A program made the position numbers and the translations under genes. From positions 1-31,061 of IMG/VR virus record IMGVR_UViG_3300043436_002183: DNA of 31,061 bases, one strand, 5' to 3'. Every line of letters begins with the position of its first letter. The stretch's first letter is position 1. The stretch is from a virus. Below the pieces are notes generated by a model, which had not been told where the DNA came from, made no database searches, and saw only the letters and a program-made list of their open reading frames with translations. Below, piece after piece: positions 22,068 through 29,309 of the stretch.

Positions 22068-24344
22068 ATGGAAGAATCTAAATTAAAAAAGTTCTACGAA
22101 AATTTTTCTTTGATAACAGTATCAGATAACAAAGTTCCTAACTTTATTTGGAAGCAATCTCAAAATGAAAAACAATCCTGGGATAGCTTTATTAAAAATT
22201 TTAATTACAAAGGCGGTATAATTAAGAAGGATGGTAAAGAAATCCCTGCAACTACAAATTTTGGAATAGTTACAGGATTTGATTACCTGGAGTGTATTGA
22301 TGTAGATTTAAAAGTATTTTCAACAGCAAAAGAACAGATTGCATTTTGGACTGAATATATTGCTTATTTAAAAGATAACATATTAGATTTTGAAGATAAG
22401 ATAGTCGTTTATAAAACTAAAAACGCTGGTTATCATTTACTCTATAAATCAAAACGAGTTGAAGGAAATCTAAAATTAGCAAAACTTAAAGGACATAAAG
22501 AAGCTGTAATTGAAACGAGAGGAATAGGTGGTTATATTTTTACGTATCCTGATAACAAAGTTTATAAAAAGAGTTACCATGATATTGATTTTATTAGTGA
22601 TGAAGATAGAGAGATTATTATTAGTTTTTCTAAAATGTATGACTATCAAGAACCACAAAAAGAAGTAACGGAAACAAAGAAAATTAAAAGTGAATATGTT
22701 GAAGGAGAAATATTGCCTTGGGATGATTTTAATCATAAAAACAATATTTACGATATAGTTGCTTCTGAATTTACAATAGTTGGAAATCACAAAGATAAAT
22801 ACATTATAAAAAGATATGGTGGCACTTCACCCCATAGTGGTTATATTTTTAAAAATGATAATATAATGTTTCTTTTTTCAACAGGAACTATATATCCTCA
22901 TGAAAAACCAATTTCACCTTATACGGCTTATACTTGGCAAAAATTTAATGGTGATTTTAGTGCTTCTGCAAAACAAATTTATATTGATGGTTATGGTAGT
23001 AGAAAAGTAAAAAATGAATTAGAGCCTAAAGAAAAAATTATAATAAATAAATCAGACCTTGAATTCCCTATTGATATATTTCCAAAATCAATTCAGTCTT
23101 ATATTTTAGAATGTAACCAAACTTTAGACAGTTCCATAGATTATATGAGCTGTTCTTTATTATGGCTAACTTCATTAAGTATTGGTAATAGTATGCAAAT
23201 AGAAGTCAAAAGAGGATGGACTGAAATTGCTACGATTTGGGTGGCTATTGTAGGTAAAGCCGGTATAGGAAAAACACCATCCATATCAAATATTATATTT
23301 CCTTTAGAAAAAATTAATAATAGAGAAATAGCTAATTATATTAAAGAATACGAAAAATATGAGTATTACAATGGACTTTCAAAGAAAGATCAAGAAGAGT
23401 GCATGGAAGTCAATAAACCTATTAAAAACCAATTTATAGCCAATGATATAACTATTGAAGCTTTAGTTGATTTGCATCAGCAAAGCGATAATTCAGTTGG
23501 AGTTTTTAAAGATGAGTTAGCAGGATGGTTTAAAGATATGAATAAATATAAGCCAGGTTCAGATTTAGAGTTTTGGCTATCTACTTGGAGTGGAAAGTCT
23601 GTAAATTTAAATAGATTGACAAGAGCCGGATCATTTGTGGCAAAGCCATTAATTCCTGTTTTGGGTGGAATACAACCAAATATTTTTAATTCATTCTATA
23701 CTGACGACAATAAAGATAATGGGTTTATGGATAGAATGTTATTATCATTTCCTGATTTAACTATTGAAAGTTATAATGAAAATGAAATGAATTATGATAC
23801 TATTCAATGGTATAGTGATACTATAATTGCTTTTTATGATACTATAAAAAATAAAATTATTAATAGAGATGCTGATGGAGCCATTGTACCTAAAGTTGTT
23901 AAATTCAATGCTAAATCCAAATCGGAATGGATGCGAATTTTTAATGAAATAACAGAAATTCAAAACAGCGAAAGCGAAAATGAATATATGAAATCAATGT
24001 TGCCAAAGCAAAAGTCTTATATTCCACGCTTCGCTCTTTTAATACACGTTTTTGGCGCAATAGGGCAAACAAATTACAATTTAGATGAAATATCAGTTGA
24101 TTCTATTTTAAAGGCGGAAAAGCTATCTAAATACTTCATCGCTATGGCTAAAAAAGTAAAAATTGATAGCATTGAAGTTTCAGAAATACGAAAGGTTTTA
24201 AAAACTAATGATGGCAAAACTAATAAGGATAAGTTTGCTTTGCTTTATGAAGCCAATAAAAACTTAAATAAAAAAGAAGTATCGGAACAACTTGGCGTTT
24301 CATTGCAGATGATTTATAAATATATTAAAGAATTAGATAAATGA
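22068..24344 (+). CDS. primase/ATPase replication protein with DUF3987 domain (758 aa)
   Basis: The N-terminal third resembles the bifunctional primase-polymerase domain: GIVTGFDYLECIDVDLKV, then TKNAGYHLLYKS and ETRGIGGYIFTYPDN. The middle has the DUF3987 P-loop ATPase: Walker A GKAGIGKT at residues 396-403, then VFKDELAGWFKDMN near 480 and the LGGIQPNIF and GFMDRMLLSFPD segments. A C-terminal HTH (KEVSEQLGVSLQMIYKYIKE) ends the protein. It is likely the replicative primase-helicase. The gene lies behind RNA B and the inverted repeat, with a 4-nt overlap with the next gene. Confidence 0.9.
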   Translation: MEESKLKKFYENFSLITVSDNKVPNFIWKQSQNEKQSWDSFIKNFNYKGGIIKKDGKEIPATTNFGIVTGFDYLECIDVDLKVFSTAKEQIAFWTEYIAYLKDNILDFEDKIVVYKTKNAGYHLLYKSKRVEGNLKLAKLKGHKEAVIETRGIGGYIFTYPDNKVYKKSYHDIDFISDEDREIIISFSKMYDYQEPQKEVTETKKIKSEYVEGEILPWDDFNHKNNIYDIVASEFTIVGNHKDKYIIKRYGGTSPHSGYIFKNDNIMFLFSTGTIYPHEKPISPYTAYTWQKFNGDFSASAKQIYIDGYGSRKVKNELEPKEKIIINKSDLEFPIDIFPKSIQSYILECNQTLDSSIDYMSCSLLWLTSLSIGNSMQIEVKRGWTEIATIWVAIVGKAGIGKTPSISNIIFPLEKINNREIANYIKEYEKYEYYNGLSKKDQEECMEVNKPIKNQFIANDITIEALVDLHQQSDNSVGVFKDELAGWFKDMNKYKPGSDLEFWLSTWSGKSVNLNRLTRAGSFVAKPLIPVLGGIQPNIFNSFYTDDNKDNGFMDRMLLSFPDLTIESYNENEMNYDTIQWYSDTIIAFYDTIKNKIINRDADGAIVPKVVKFNAKSKSEWMRIFNEITEIQNSESENEYMKSMLPKQKSYIPRFALLIHVFGAIGQTNYNLDEISVDSILKAEKLSKYFIAMAKKVKIDSIEVSEIRKVLKTNDGKTNKDKFALLYEANKNLNKKEVSEQLGVSLQMIYKYIKELDK

Positions 24345-25336
24345 GAGAATATGAATACTTATTTGATGTTAATGATAAATTAGTTCATCATTCAGAAGCC
24401 ATAAGGTTAAATGAATATCGTTTATATCCTGGTGAGCATTTAGATTATATTTATAAGCAAGGACCTGATAGAGCATATTTCGCTAAAAAAATTGAATCTA
24501 ACAACGATTTCGCTTTTATAGGTGTAAAACAAAATGGAAGTTATTGTGAAAGTCCGGAACATTATAACGCTAAAATGAAAATAGTTCATGAGAAAAAATA
24601 CTTCGATACTATTTTTAACAAATGGATCGAGTTTGATAATGTAGTTCCCGAATTTTATCACGATATAAAAAAACGACCTGATTTATCTTGTTATGATGCA
24701 AATAATAAATTAGTTTGCTGTATTGAGATTTGTTACACAAATGCAAAAACTGAAATAGACATAGAAAAATTAAAACAATTAAAAGTTCCAATAATAGAAA
24801 TAAATTTAAAAAATGATAACAGATCTAAACATATTGTACTCACAGAAGTACTCGAATCTAACAAACAAAAATATACAGACATTAATTTTAGATTGCGAGA
24901 ACTTGAACAAGATCAACAGCGAATTGAATCAGAGTATAATAGACTTGCCGATGAATTACAAAAAGGTTTATCAGGAATCACAACAGACGTTAAATACTTT
25001 GAAATCAACTTTAAATCAGAAGTCAAAAGAAGACTTGATAAAATTGATAAGTGGTTACAAACAAGATTGCAAAGATTTGGAGTTGAAGCTGATGCAGACC
25101 AAAAAATTAAAACTATCGAAAGAGAAATTAAAAGAATTGAAAATGAACGAGAAAAACGAGATTATAGAATTGGAAAACTTGAATCAGAAGTTAAATCTGT
25201 TGAATCAAAAATTAATCAAAACAGAAACACTTTTGATAAAATTGCAAAACAAAGCAAAATCGAATGGTTTAGAAATAGCTGGATGAATTACGCACCCCAA
25301 AATGTTGTAGAAGAAATTAAATATTGGCTATCGTGA
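24341..25336 (+). CDS. CoiA-like nuclease with long coiled coil (331 aa)
   Basis: Residues about 70-140 hold a PD-(D/E)xK-like core of the competence CoiA type: SPEHYNAKMKI helix, Asp114 in KRPDLSCYD, then Glu129 in CCIEICYTN. The usual E-x-Q or E-x-K is E-x-C here, so the catalytic third position is unusual. Residues about 185-300 form a long, highly charged coiled coil. ATGA-type overlap with the primase gene and a GTGA overlap with the helicase gene place it in the replication/recombination operon. A DNA-end processing role is inferred. Confidence 0.75.
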   Translation: MREYEYLFDVNDKLVHHSEAIRLNEYRLYPGEHLDYIYKQGPDRAYFAKKIESNNDFAFIGVKQNGSYCESPEHYNAKMKIVHEKKYFDTIFNKWIEFDNVVPEFYHDIKKRPDLSCYDANNKLVCCIEICYTNAKTEIDIEKLKQLKVPIIEINLKNDNRSKHIVLTEVLESNKQKYTDINFRLRELEQDQQRIESEYNRLADELQKGLSGITTDVKYFEINFKSEVKRRLDKIDKWLQTRLQRFGVEADADQKIKTIEREIKRIENEREKRDYRIGKLESEVKSVESKINQNRNTFDKIAKQSKIEWFRNSWMNYAPQNVVEEIKYWLS

Positions 25337-26607
25337 AATTAAGAGATTATCAAATAAGATTATCAAAAGAAGCTGCTGAAATACTGCATCGAAAAAAGAT
25401 TGTGTACCTGGCGATGGAAGTAAGAACCGGTAAAACAATTACAGCTCTGCAGACTGCTGAATTATTTGCAGCAAAACAAGTGTTGTTTTTAACAAAAAAG
25501 AAAGCCATCCCCAGCATTCAAGCGGATTACGACAAATTTGGATTTACTTATCATTTAACTATTGCAAATGATGAAAGTTTACATAAAATTTCATGCAATT
25601 TTGATTTAGTCATTCATGATGAACATCACCGATTCGGAGCATTTCCAAAGCCAAACGCAACAGCCAAGCTATTTAAAAAAATGTTTGGACATTTGCCGAT
25701 GATTTTTTTATCCGGCACTCCAACTGCTGAAAGTTACAGCCAATGGTATCATCAGTTTTGGGTGAGCGATTACAGTCCGTTTGAGCAACCAACTTTTTAC
25801 AAATGGGCAAATGATTATGTGAATGTAAAAGTAAAGCATTTAGGCCATGGCAAAGTGAATGATTACACAGATGCAAGAAAAAAAGACTTTTGGCATTTAA
25901 TAAGATATTACATTCTAACTTTTACGCAAGTTGAGGCGGGATTTAGTACGCAAGTAAATGAGAACGTTTTGTATTGTGATATGGATGCAATCACATATAA
26001 GATAATTGATAAGCTAAAAAAAGATTTAGTAGTGCAAAATAAAGAAGGCCAACTGATATTAGCTGATACTTCGGTAAAATTACAACAGAAGCTTCATCAG
26101 CTTTATAGTGGAACTTGCAAGTTTGAGGATGGAACGAGTAAAGTAATTGACTTAAGTAAGGCAATGTTTATTGATAATCATTTTAAAGGTCAAAAAATAG
26201 CCATATTTTACAAATTTGTTGAGGAGTTCAATGCACTTAAAAACATTTTTGGCAATAGATTGACTAACGATTTAGAGGAGTTTAATACAACCGATAAAAA
26301 CATCGCATTACAAATTGTGAGTGGAAGAGAAGGTATTAGTTTGTCAAAGGCAAAGTATTTGGTTTATTACAATATTGACTTTAGTGCTGTAAGTTATTGG
26401 CAAAGCAGGGATAGGCTAACCACAATGGATAGGAAAGTAAATGATGTTTATTGGATATTTAGCAAAGATGGAATTGAAAGCAAGATTTACGCAAGTGTAA
26501 TTAAGAAAAAAGACTATAACAATGAAACATTTAAACGAGATTTCGGAACAAAAAATACAAACAAAAATAATCAACCGACTCACAAAAGAGGGATGGCTCT
26601 GCGTTAA
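25333..26607 (+). CDS. SNF2-like superfamily 2 helicase (424 aa)
   Basis: I prefer GTG 25333 as start: it overlaps the previous stop (GTGA) and gives the standard opening MKLRDYQIRLSKEAA. A TTG at 25324 is possible. Motif I MEVRTGKT at 28-35, motif II DEHH at 96-99, motif III SGTP at 127-130, and late motifs SGREGISLS and QSRDRLTTMDR are in place. Such short SNF2 helicases are common in phage replication blocks. The 3' end is read over 86 nt in a different frame by the VRR-NUC gene, so the last ~29 residues are unlikely to be conserved. Confidence 0.9.
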   Translation: MKLRDYQIRLSKEAAEILHRKKIVYLAMEVRTGKTITALQTAELFAAKQVLFLTKKKAIPSIQADYDKFGFTYHLTIANDESLHKISCNFDLVIHDEHHRFGAFPKPNATAKLFKKMFGHLPMIFLSGTPTAESYSQWYHQFWVSDYSPFEQPTFYKWANDYVNVKVKHLGHGKVNDYTDARKKDFWHLIRYYILTFTQVEAGFSTQVNENVLYCDMDAITYKIIDKLKKDLVVQNKEGQLILADTSVKLQQKLHQLYSGTCKFEDGTSKVIDLSKAMFIDNHFKGQKIAIFYKFVEEFNALKNIFGNRLTNDLEEFNTTDKNIALQIVSGREGISLSKAKYLVYYNIDFSAVSYWQSRDRLTTMDRKVNDVYWIFSKDGIESKIYASVIKKKDYNNETFKRDFGTKNTNKNNQPTHKRGMALR

Positions 26608-26794
26608 ATTAATTAAGACAAATAAGAACGGTATTCCGGATTTGATGTGCCTAAAAGAAGGCATAACAATGTTCATTGAAGTTAAAAGGCCAAATGGAAA
26701 ATTGAGCGAATTGCAGAAGATAAGAATCAAACAATTAAGAGATTTAGGCTTTGATTGTAAAATTTGGGTTGATTATGATGTAGATTATAATTAA
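26522..26794 (+). CDS. VRR-NUC nuclease (90 aa)
   Basis: Compact VRR-NUC domain: N-terminal helix with Glu9-x-x-x-Q13, then GIPDL at 37-41 (Asp40) and FIEVKRPNGKLSELQ from residue 51 (Glu53, Lys55). These match the metal-binding core of the family, often found with SNF2 helicases, and the pair may process Holliday junctions or flaps. The ATG at 26522 is needed for the N-terminal helix, so an 86-nt overlap with the helicase gene is real. Confidence 0.9.
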   Translation: MKHLNEISEQKIQTKIINRLTKEGWLCVKLIKTNKNGIPDLMCLKEGITMFIEVKRPNGKLSELQKIRIKQLRDLGFDCKIWVDYDVDYN

Positions 26795-26799
26795 ATTAA

Positions 26800-26807
26800 T
26801 ATATTTG
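26800..26807 (+). promoter_or_regulatory. -7 box (TATATTTG) of RNA C
   Basis: TATATTTG begins 5 nt after the VRR-NUC stop and lies 5 nt before the RNA C stem. No TTTG at -33. Confidence 0.75.
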
Positions 26808-26812
26808 CTGAA

Positions 26813-26895
26813 GTAGAGTCGTCGCTACAATTAAAAATTTATACAATTCCCGCAATGATAAAGACGACGACCTTTTGATTTGCGGGTTTTTATTT
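26813..26895 (+). ncRNA. kissing-loop leader RNA, copy C
   Basis: P1: GTAG (26813-26816) with CTAC (26825-26828), loop AGTCGTCG. A 20-nt linker follows. P2 CCCGCAA (26849-26855) pairs with TTGCGGG (26880-26886), followed by TTTTTATTT. P3 AAAG/CTTT (26860-26863, 26872-26875) carries ACGACGAC (26864-26871); GTCGTCG and CGACGAC pair over 7 bp. Between P2 and P3 the two strands both read TGAT, a symmetrical internal loop with tandem G-A pairs, as in copy D. The RNA is 74 nt to the end of P2. It precedes the 79-aa gene (start 26903). Confidence 0.88.
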
Positions 26896-26902
26896 AAAAA
26901 AT

Positions 26903-27142
26903 ATGAATACATTATCAGTACAGGGATTTAAAATTGACATTAACCACTTTGATACTCAAATATCAAAAAGTGGCAGACCATTTAGATTGAGTGGTGTTGA
27001 AATAGTAAGAACTAAACCAGCGCAATGGGTGAATAAGATGCTATTGCATGGAACTATTTACAGCTTCAGATATTTAGATGAGCAAGATGGCTTCTTTGCT
27101 TTTGAGTTTGATCCGTTTAACAATTTTATTTCAAAAATATGA
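26903..27142 (+). CDS. hypothetical protein behind RNA C (79 aa)
   Basis: A 79-aa protein, predicted beta-rich (SGRPFRLSGVEIVRTKP; LHGTIYSFRYLDEQDGFFAFEFDPF), without known motif. The start codon stands 16 nt after the terminator of RNA C. It overlaps the next gene by 4 nt. It heads a run of five small genes that ends at the terminator near 28200. A role in replication control or host takeover is possible but not supported by a motif. Confidence 0.78.
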   Translation: MNTLSVQGFKIDINHFDTQISKSGRPFRLSGVEIVRTKPAQWVNKMLLHGTIYSFRYLDEQDGFFAFEFDPFNNFISKI

Positions 27143-27393
27143 TTTATACAGTTAGAAATATAGCAGAGTTTTGCGATGTCGATTACGGATTTATAAATAG
27201 AATAATTGACTCCAATGAGTTAAGACCTAAACTTATTTGCGGAAACGCAAACGAGAAAAAAGGTTATAGCTTTTACCAACTTTACATCATTAAAGAACTA
27301 ATTGAACAACTGATCCAAAAGGACATTTATTTAGATTTTGAGAATGAAGAAATTTATACTATTTACGAAAGCAAACTAAATTTTGAATTATGA
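27139..27393 (+). CDS. putative MerR-like DNA-binding protein (84 aa)
   Basis: The N-terminus TVRNIAEFCDVDYGFINRIIDSNELRP has the shape of a MerR/excisionase winged-helix HTH, followed by GYSFYQLYIIKELIEQLI, the usual wing-to-helix transition, and an acidic C-terminal tail. It overlaps its neighbours by 4 nt on both sides. Such small proteins in an early operon usually act as transcription regulators or excisionase-like proteins; no integrase is visible, so regulator is the better guess. Confidence 0.68.
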   Translation: MIYTVRNIAEFCDVDYGFINRIIDSNELRPKLICGNANEKKGYSFYQLYIIKELIEQLIQKDIYLDFENEEIYTIYESKLNFEL

Positions 27394-27743
27394 ATATACA
27401 CGAAAGAATTACCGAAATAAATAGCACTTTAATGCAACTAAATTACAAAGACCAGGAGATATTATCCTTTTGGGATGAGTGTATAAAAATTGCCAAAGAT
27501 AAACAGCAGATGTTTACTGATGAATTTAAGATTTCTATAAACGGCAAACGATTAGCTGACAAATTAAATGAAAGCTTCGGTTTACAATTATTGCCAAAAA
27601 TCAAACGAAACATTAAGAACGATATTAAATTTTTAATGTTGGATCAGTCAGGCAAAGTATATGAGTTTAAAGGAATTGTTTTAGACTTTTTAGATAGCGA
27701 TGTTACTATTGAATTAAATGACTCAACTTTTACCCTTTATTAA
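27390..27743 (+). CDS. hypothetical early protein (117 aa)
   Basis: A 117-aa protein with N-terminal helices (ERITEINSTLMQLNYKDQEILSFWDECIKIAKDKQQ), a central KISINGKRLADKLNESFGLQLLPKIKRN part and a beta-rich C-terminal half. No known family recognised. It overlaps the MerR-like gene by 4 nt and is followed 2 nt later by the HTH gene. Confidence 0.75.
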   Translation: MNIHERITEINSTLMQLNYKDQEILSFWDECIKIAKDKQQMFTDEFKISINGKRLADKLNESFGLQLLPKIKRNIKNDIKFLMLDQSGKVYEFKGIVLDFLDSDVTIELNDSTFTLY

Positions 27744-27745
27744 CT

Positions 27746-27940
27746 ATGAATCAACACAAAATGTATAGATGCATAAGGCTTATGGAATATCTCCAGGAGA
27801 AGCCAAGAAATATGTATACAATAGAAAGGTATTTAAATGTAAGTAATAGAACAGTTTACCGCTATCTAAAACTTTATGAAGCACTTGGATATATTGTAAA
27901 AAAAGACAAATTTAATAAAGTTGAACTACTAAAACAATAA
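27746..27940 (+). CDS. small HTH transcription regulator (64 aa)
   Basis: One DeoR/HTH_11-like domain fills the protein: IRLMEYLQEKPRNMYTIERYL as first helices, then NVSNRTVYRYLKLYEALGYIV as turn and recognition helix (NRTVYRYL) with the wing KKDKFNKVEL. At 64 aa it has no ligand domain. It lies among small genes behind RNA C and is likely a regulator of phage or host promoters. Confidence 0.82.
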   Translation: MNQHKMYRCIRLMEYLQEKPRNMYTIERYLNVSNRTVYRYLKLYEALGYIVKKDKFNKVELLKQ

Positions 27941-27942
27941 CT

Positions 27943-28185
27943 ATGAACTACCTATTATCAAAAGAGCATTTTTTAGCTCACGACCAACTATTAAACGATT
28001 ACAAGAATTTAATTTGTCATTATGCAGATTTTAAACTTTATCGCAAAGGCACAGCACAAAGCCACAAAGCAAAGCAGAACTGCCATAAATATCTAATATC
28101 AATTCTTGTAAATAAGAATATATTGAAAATTGATACTACTGCTGATGAAACTATGTTGGATGAATTGTTTGACAGGATTAAATAA
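27943..28185 (+). CDS. hypothetical early protein (80 aa)
   Basis: An 80-aa protein, helical and basic, with LLNDYKNLICHYADFKLYRKGT and HKYLISILVNKNILKI. It is the last gene of the plus-strand early block. Its TAA leads directly into a strong hairpin. It begins 2 nt after the HTH gene. No motif is recognised. Confidence 0.75.
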   Translation: MNYLLSKEHFLAHDQLLNDYKNLICHYADFKLYRKGTAQSHKAKQNCHKYLISILVNKNILKIDTTADETMLDELFDRIK

Positions 28186-28217
28186 AAAAAACCCCTTCAC
28201 GTAAAACGGAAGGGGTT
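28184..28217 (-). terminator. terminator between convergent early and lysis genes
   Basis: AACCCCTTC (28190-28198) pairs with GAAGGGGTT (28209-28217) around ACGTAAAACG, in which CGT and ACG can also pair. On minus the stem runs into eight or more T, a classic terminator for the spanin message; on plus only a weak T run follows, so the same stem would stop the early message less well. Confidence 0.88.
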
Positions 28218-28245
28218 ATTAACCTAAACCAAACTATTATGAAGC

Positions 28246-28743
28246 TCAAATATAAACTTTATATTTTTTATAAGCAAAATAAATTGGTATTAAAATTAAG
28301 AACCAAAGAAGCCAACAATAAGACTCTTTACGTTCAGTTTGTTTTACTTCTATTATTTTGTTTCTTTTAACCATCACTACACCCTCTTTTTTTGCTTTGT
28401 GTTGGACTTTTACATCTTTATTGATACTTATATTGTTTTTAGTTTTTTTGTGTCTTATTTTAACGTTTTTGTACGTTATTCCATTCACAATCATAGGCAA
28501 TGAATCAGATATCGGACTAATCTCAATTTCATCGGTTGTTGAACTGTCAAGGATTTTTGTATTGTTCGTTACTCTCGTTTCAGTTTCGAGAGTAATTTTT
28601 TCAGTTTTTTGCTCTTGTTCTTTAGTTTCAGACTTGCTTACTTTTCGTGATCCGCAAGAAGTCAAAACTATTGCAGTTATTAAACCTATTACAATAGCTA
28701 TTAGTAATAAGTCGTTTTTGTTGTCGTTTTGGTTTATTGTCAT
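28246..28743 (-). CDS. unimolecular spanin, putative (165 aa)
   Basis: The N-terminus carries a hydrophobic segment ending in a lipobox (LLLIAIVIGLITAIV then LTSC, Cys30), so the mature protein may be anchored by lipid in the outer membrane. The C-terminus has a transmembrane segment (WLLWFLILIPIYFAY, about residues 144-158) with a basic end (KKYKVYI). Charged periplasmic sequence connects the two. One protein with outer-membrane lipid anchor and inner-membrane segment is the definition of a u-spanin, as in phage T1. It lies far from holin and lysozyme in linear order but on the same strand. Its start overlaps the 51-aa gene (ATGA). Confidence 0.85.
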   Translation of the reverse strand: MTINQNDNKNDLLLIAIVIGLITAIVLTSCGSRKVSKSETKEQEQKTEKITLETETRVTNNTKILDSSTTDEIEISPISDSLPMIVNGITYKNVKIRHKKTKNNISINKDVKVQHKAKKEGVVMVKRNKIIEVKQTERKESYCWLLWFLILIPIYFAYKKYKVYI

Positions 28744-28895
28744 TCTTCTTCTTTTAAAAGTTCATTTATTGATTCTTGGGCATACCCACAAAAAGATAAT
28801 AATATTTTAAATTTTTGTATCATATCCCAAATTGTATTATCATCTGGCAATTCCATTGTAATTACTTCTCCATTTGTTTCAACTGTTATTTTCAT
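28740..28895 (-). CDS. 51-aa protein upstream of spanin
   Basis: ATG at 28895-28893, TGA at 28742-28740. The product begins MKITVETNGEVITMELPDD and ends FCGYAQESINELLKEEE, a compact acidic pattern that I recall from small phage and prophage proteins of many Bacteroidota and Firmicutes (strand, strand, helix). The ATGA overlap with the spanin gene points to coupled translation. Function unknown. Confidence 0.78.
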   Translation of the reverse strand: MKITVETNGEVITMELPDDNTIWDMIQKFKILLSFCGYAQESINELLKEEE

Positions 28896-28918
28896 ATCAT
28901 TACTTTTTATATTAATTA

Positions 28919-28939
28919 AAACCCTAATTTTTAGGGTTT
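28919..28939 (-). promoter_or_regulatory. hairpin in leader of 51-aa/spanin genes
   Basis: AAACCCTAA (28919-28927) pairs with TTAGGGTTT (28931-28939) around three nt. On the minus strand it is followed by TTTAATTAAT and then the ATG 23 nt away. It is an attenuator or terminator candidate. Other dyads lie in the 28896-29040 gap: TTATAC/GTATAA (28965-28981) and GTTAGTT/AACTAAC (29018-29040). No TAnnTTTG box is visible in the gap. Confidence 0.5.
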
Positions 28940-29040
28940 ATCTTTAAACGATTAGTAACTTATATTATACATTTTGTATAATTTTTAGTCTTTTTGTATA
29001 AGATATTGTACATTTCAGTTAGTTACATTTTGGAACTAAC

Positions 29041-29268
29041 TTATAAATTAATTTGTATTTTTTGTGTTGGACAACTCATTCGGTGTATATTGTTTTCTTT
29101 ATGGCAGTATTTACAAATACCATTAGGCCAAAACATATCGCAGTTGTCAGCATCTTCTTATCTGTTAAAACTTCCCCAAGTTTGCCACACTCCCGCTGGA
29201 GCTGTAAACCTATGGCAGTATTTACTGCTTGGGCATAAAAAATCGTTGCATTTACTTATATCAGCCAT
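29041..29268 (-). pseudogene. Cys-rich small protein gene split by an in-frame TAA
   Basis: From ATG 29268-29266 the frame reads MADISKCNDFLCPSSKYCHRFTAP..., then TAA at 29160-29158 after 36 codons, then continues open in the same frame for 38 codons (EDADNCDMFWPNG, CKYCHKEN ...) to TAA at 29043-29041. The first half matches a widespread small phage protein with the pattern KCxxxxCPxxxxCxRFTAP, whose continuation normally contains CDMFW or CDYYW, so the stop breaks one gene. It could be a nonsense mutation, a read-through site, or a sequence error. The repeated 14-nt TATGGCAGTATTTA (29100-29113, 29211-29224, 37 codons apart) encodes part of a KYCH in each half. Confidence 0.65.
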
Positions 29269-29309
29269 ATTACACAATTTTATAATTGATTATTCTCATA
29301 TTCTTTAAT

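Noticed and set aside
22476-22790. Minus-strand open frames inside the primase gene
   Set aside because: Antisense shadows, Ile/Phe/Asn-rich because of AT-rich coding DNA on the other strand.
28232-28372. Short plus-strand frame (ATG AAG CTC) after the 28200 terminator
   Set aside because: It lies antisense inside the spanin gene and behind a terminator; no promoter or conserved pattern.
28358-28810. Plus-strand open frame of 150 codons over the spanin gene
   Set aside because: Antisense of the spanin; hydrophobic only because lysine-rich DNA reads as Phe/Leu on the other strand.
28994-29308. Plus-strand open frame of 104 codons over the Cys-rich gene
   Set aside because: It lies antisense to the conserved Cys-rich frame and shows no family pattern; composition suggests a shadow.
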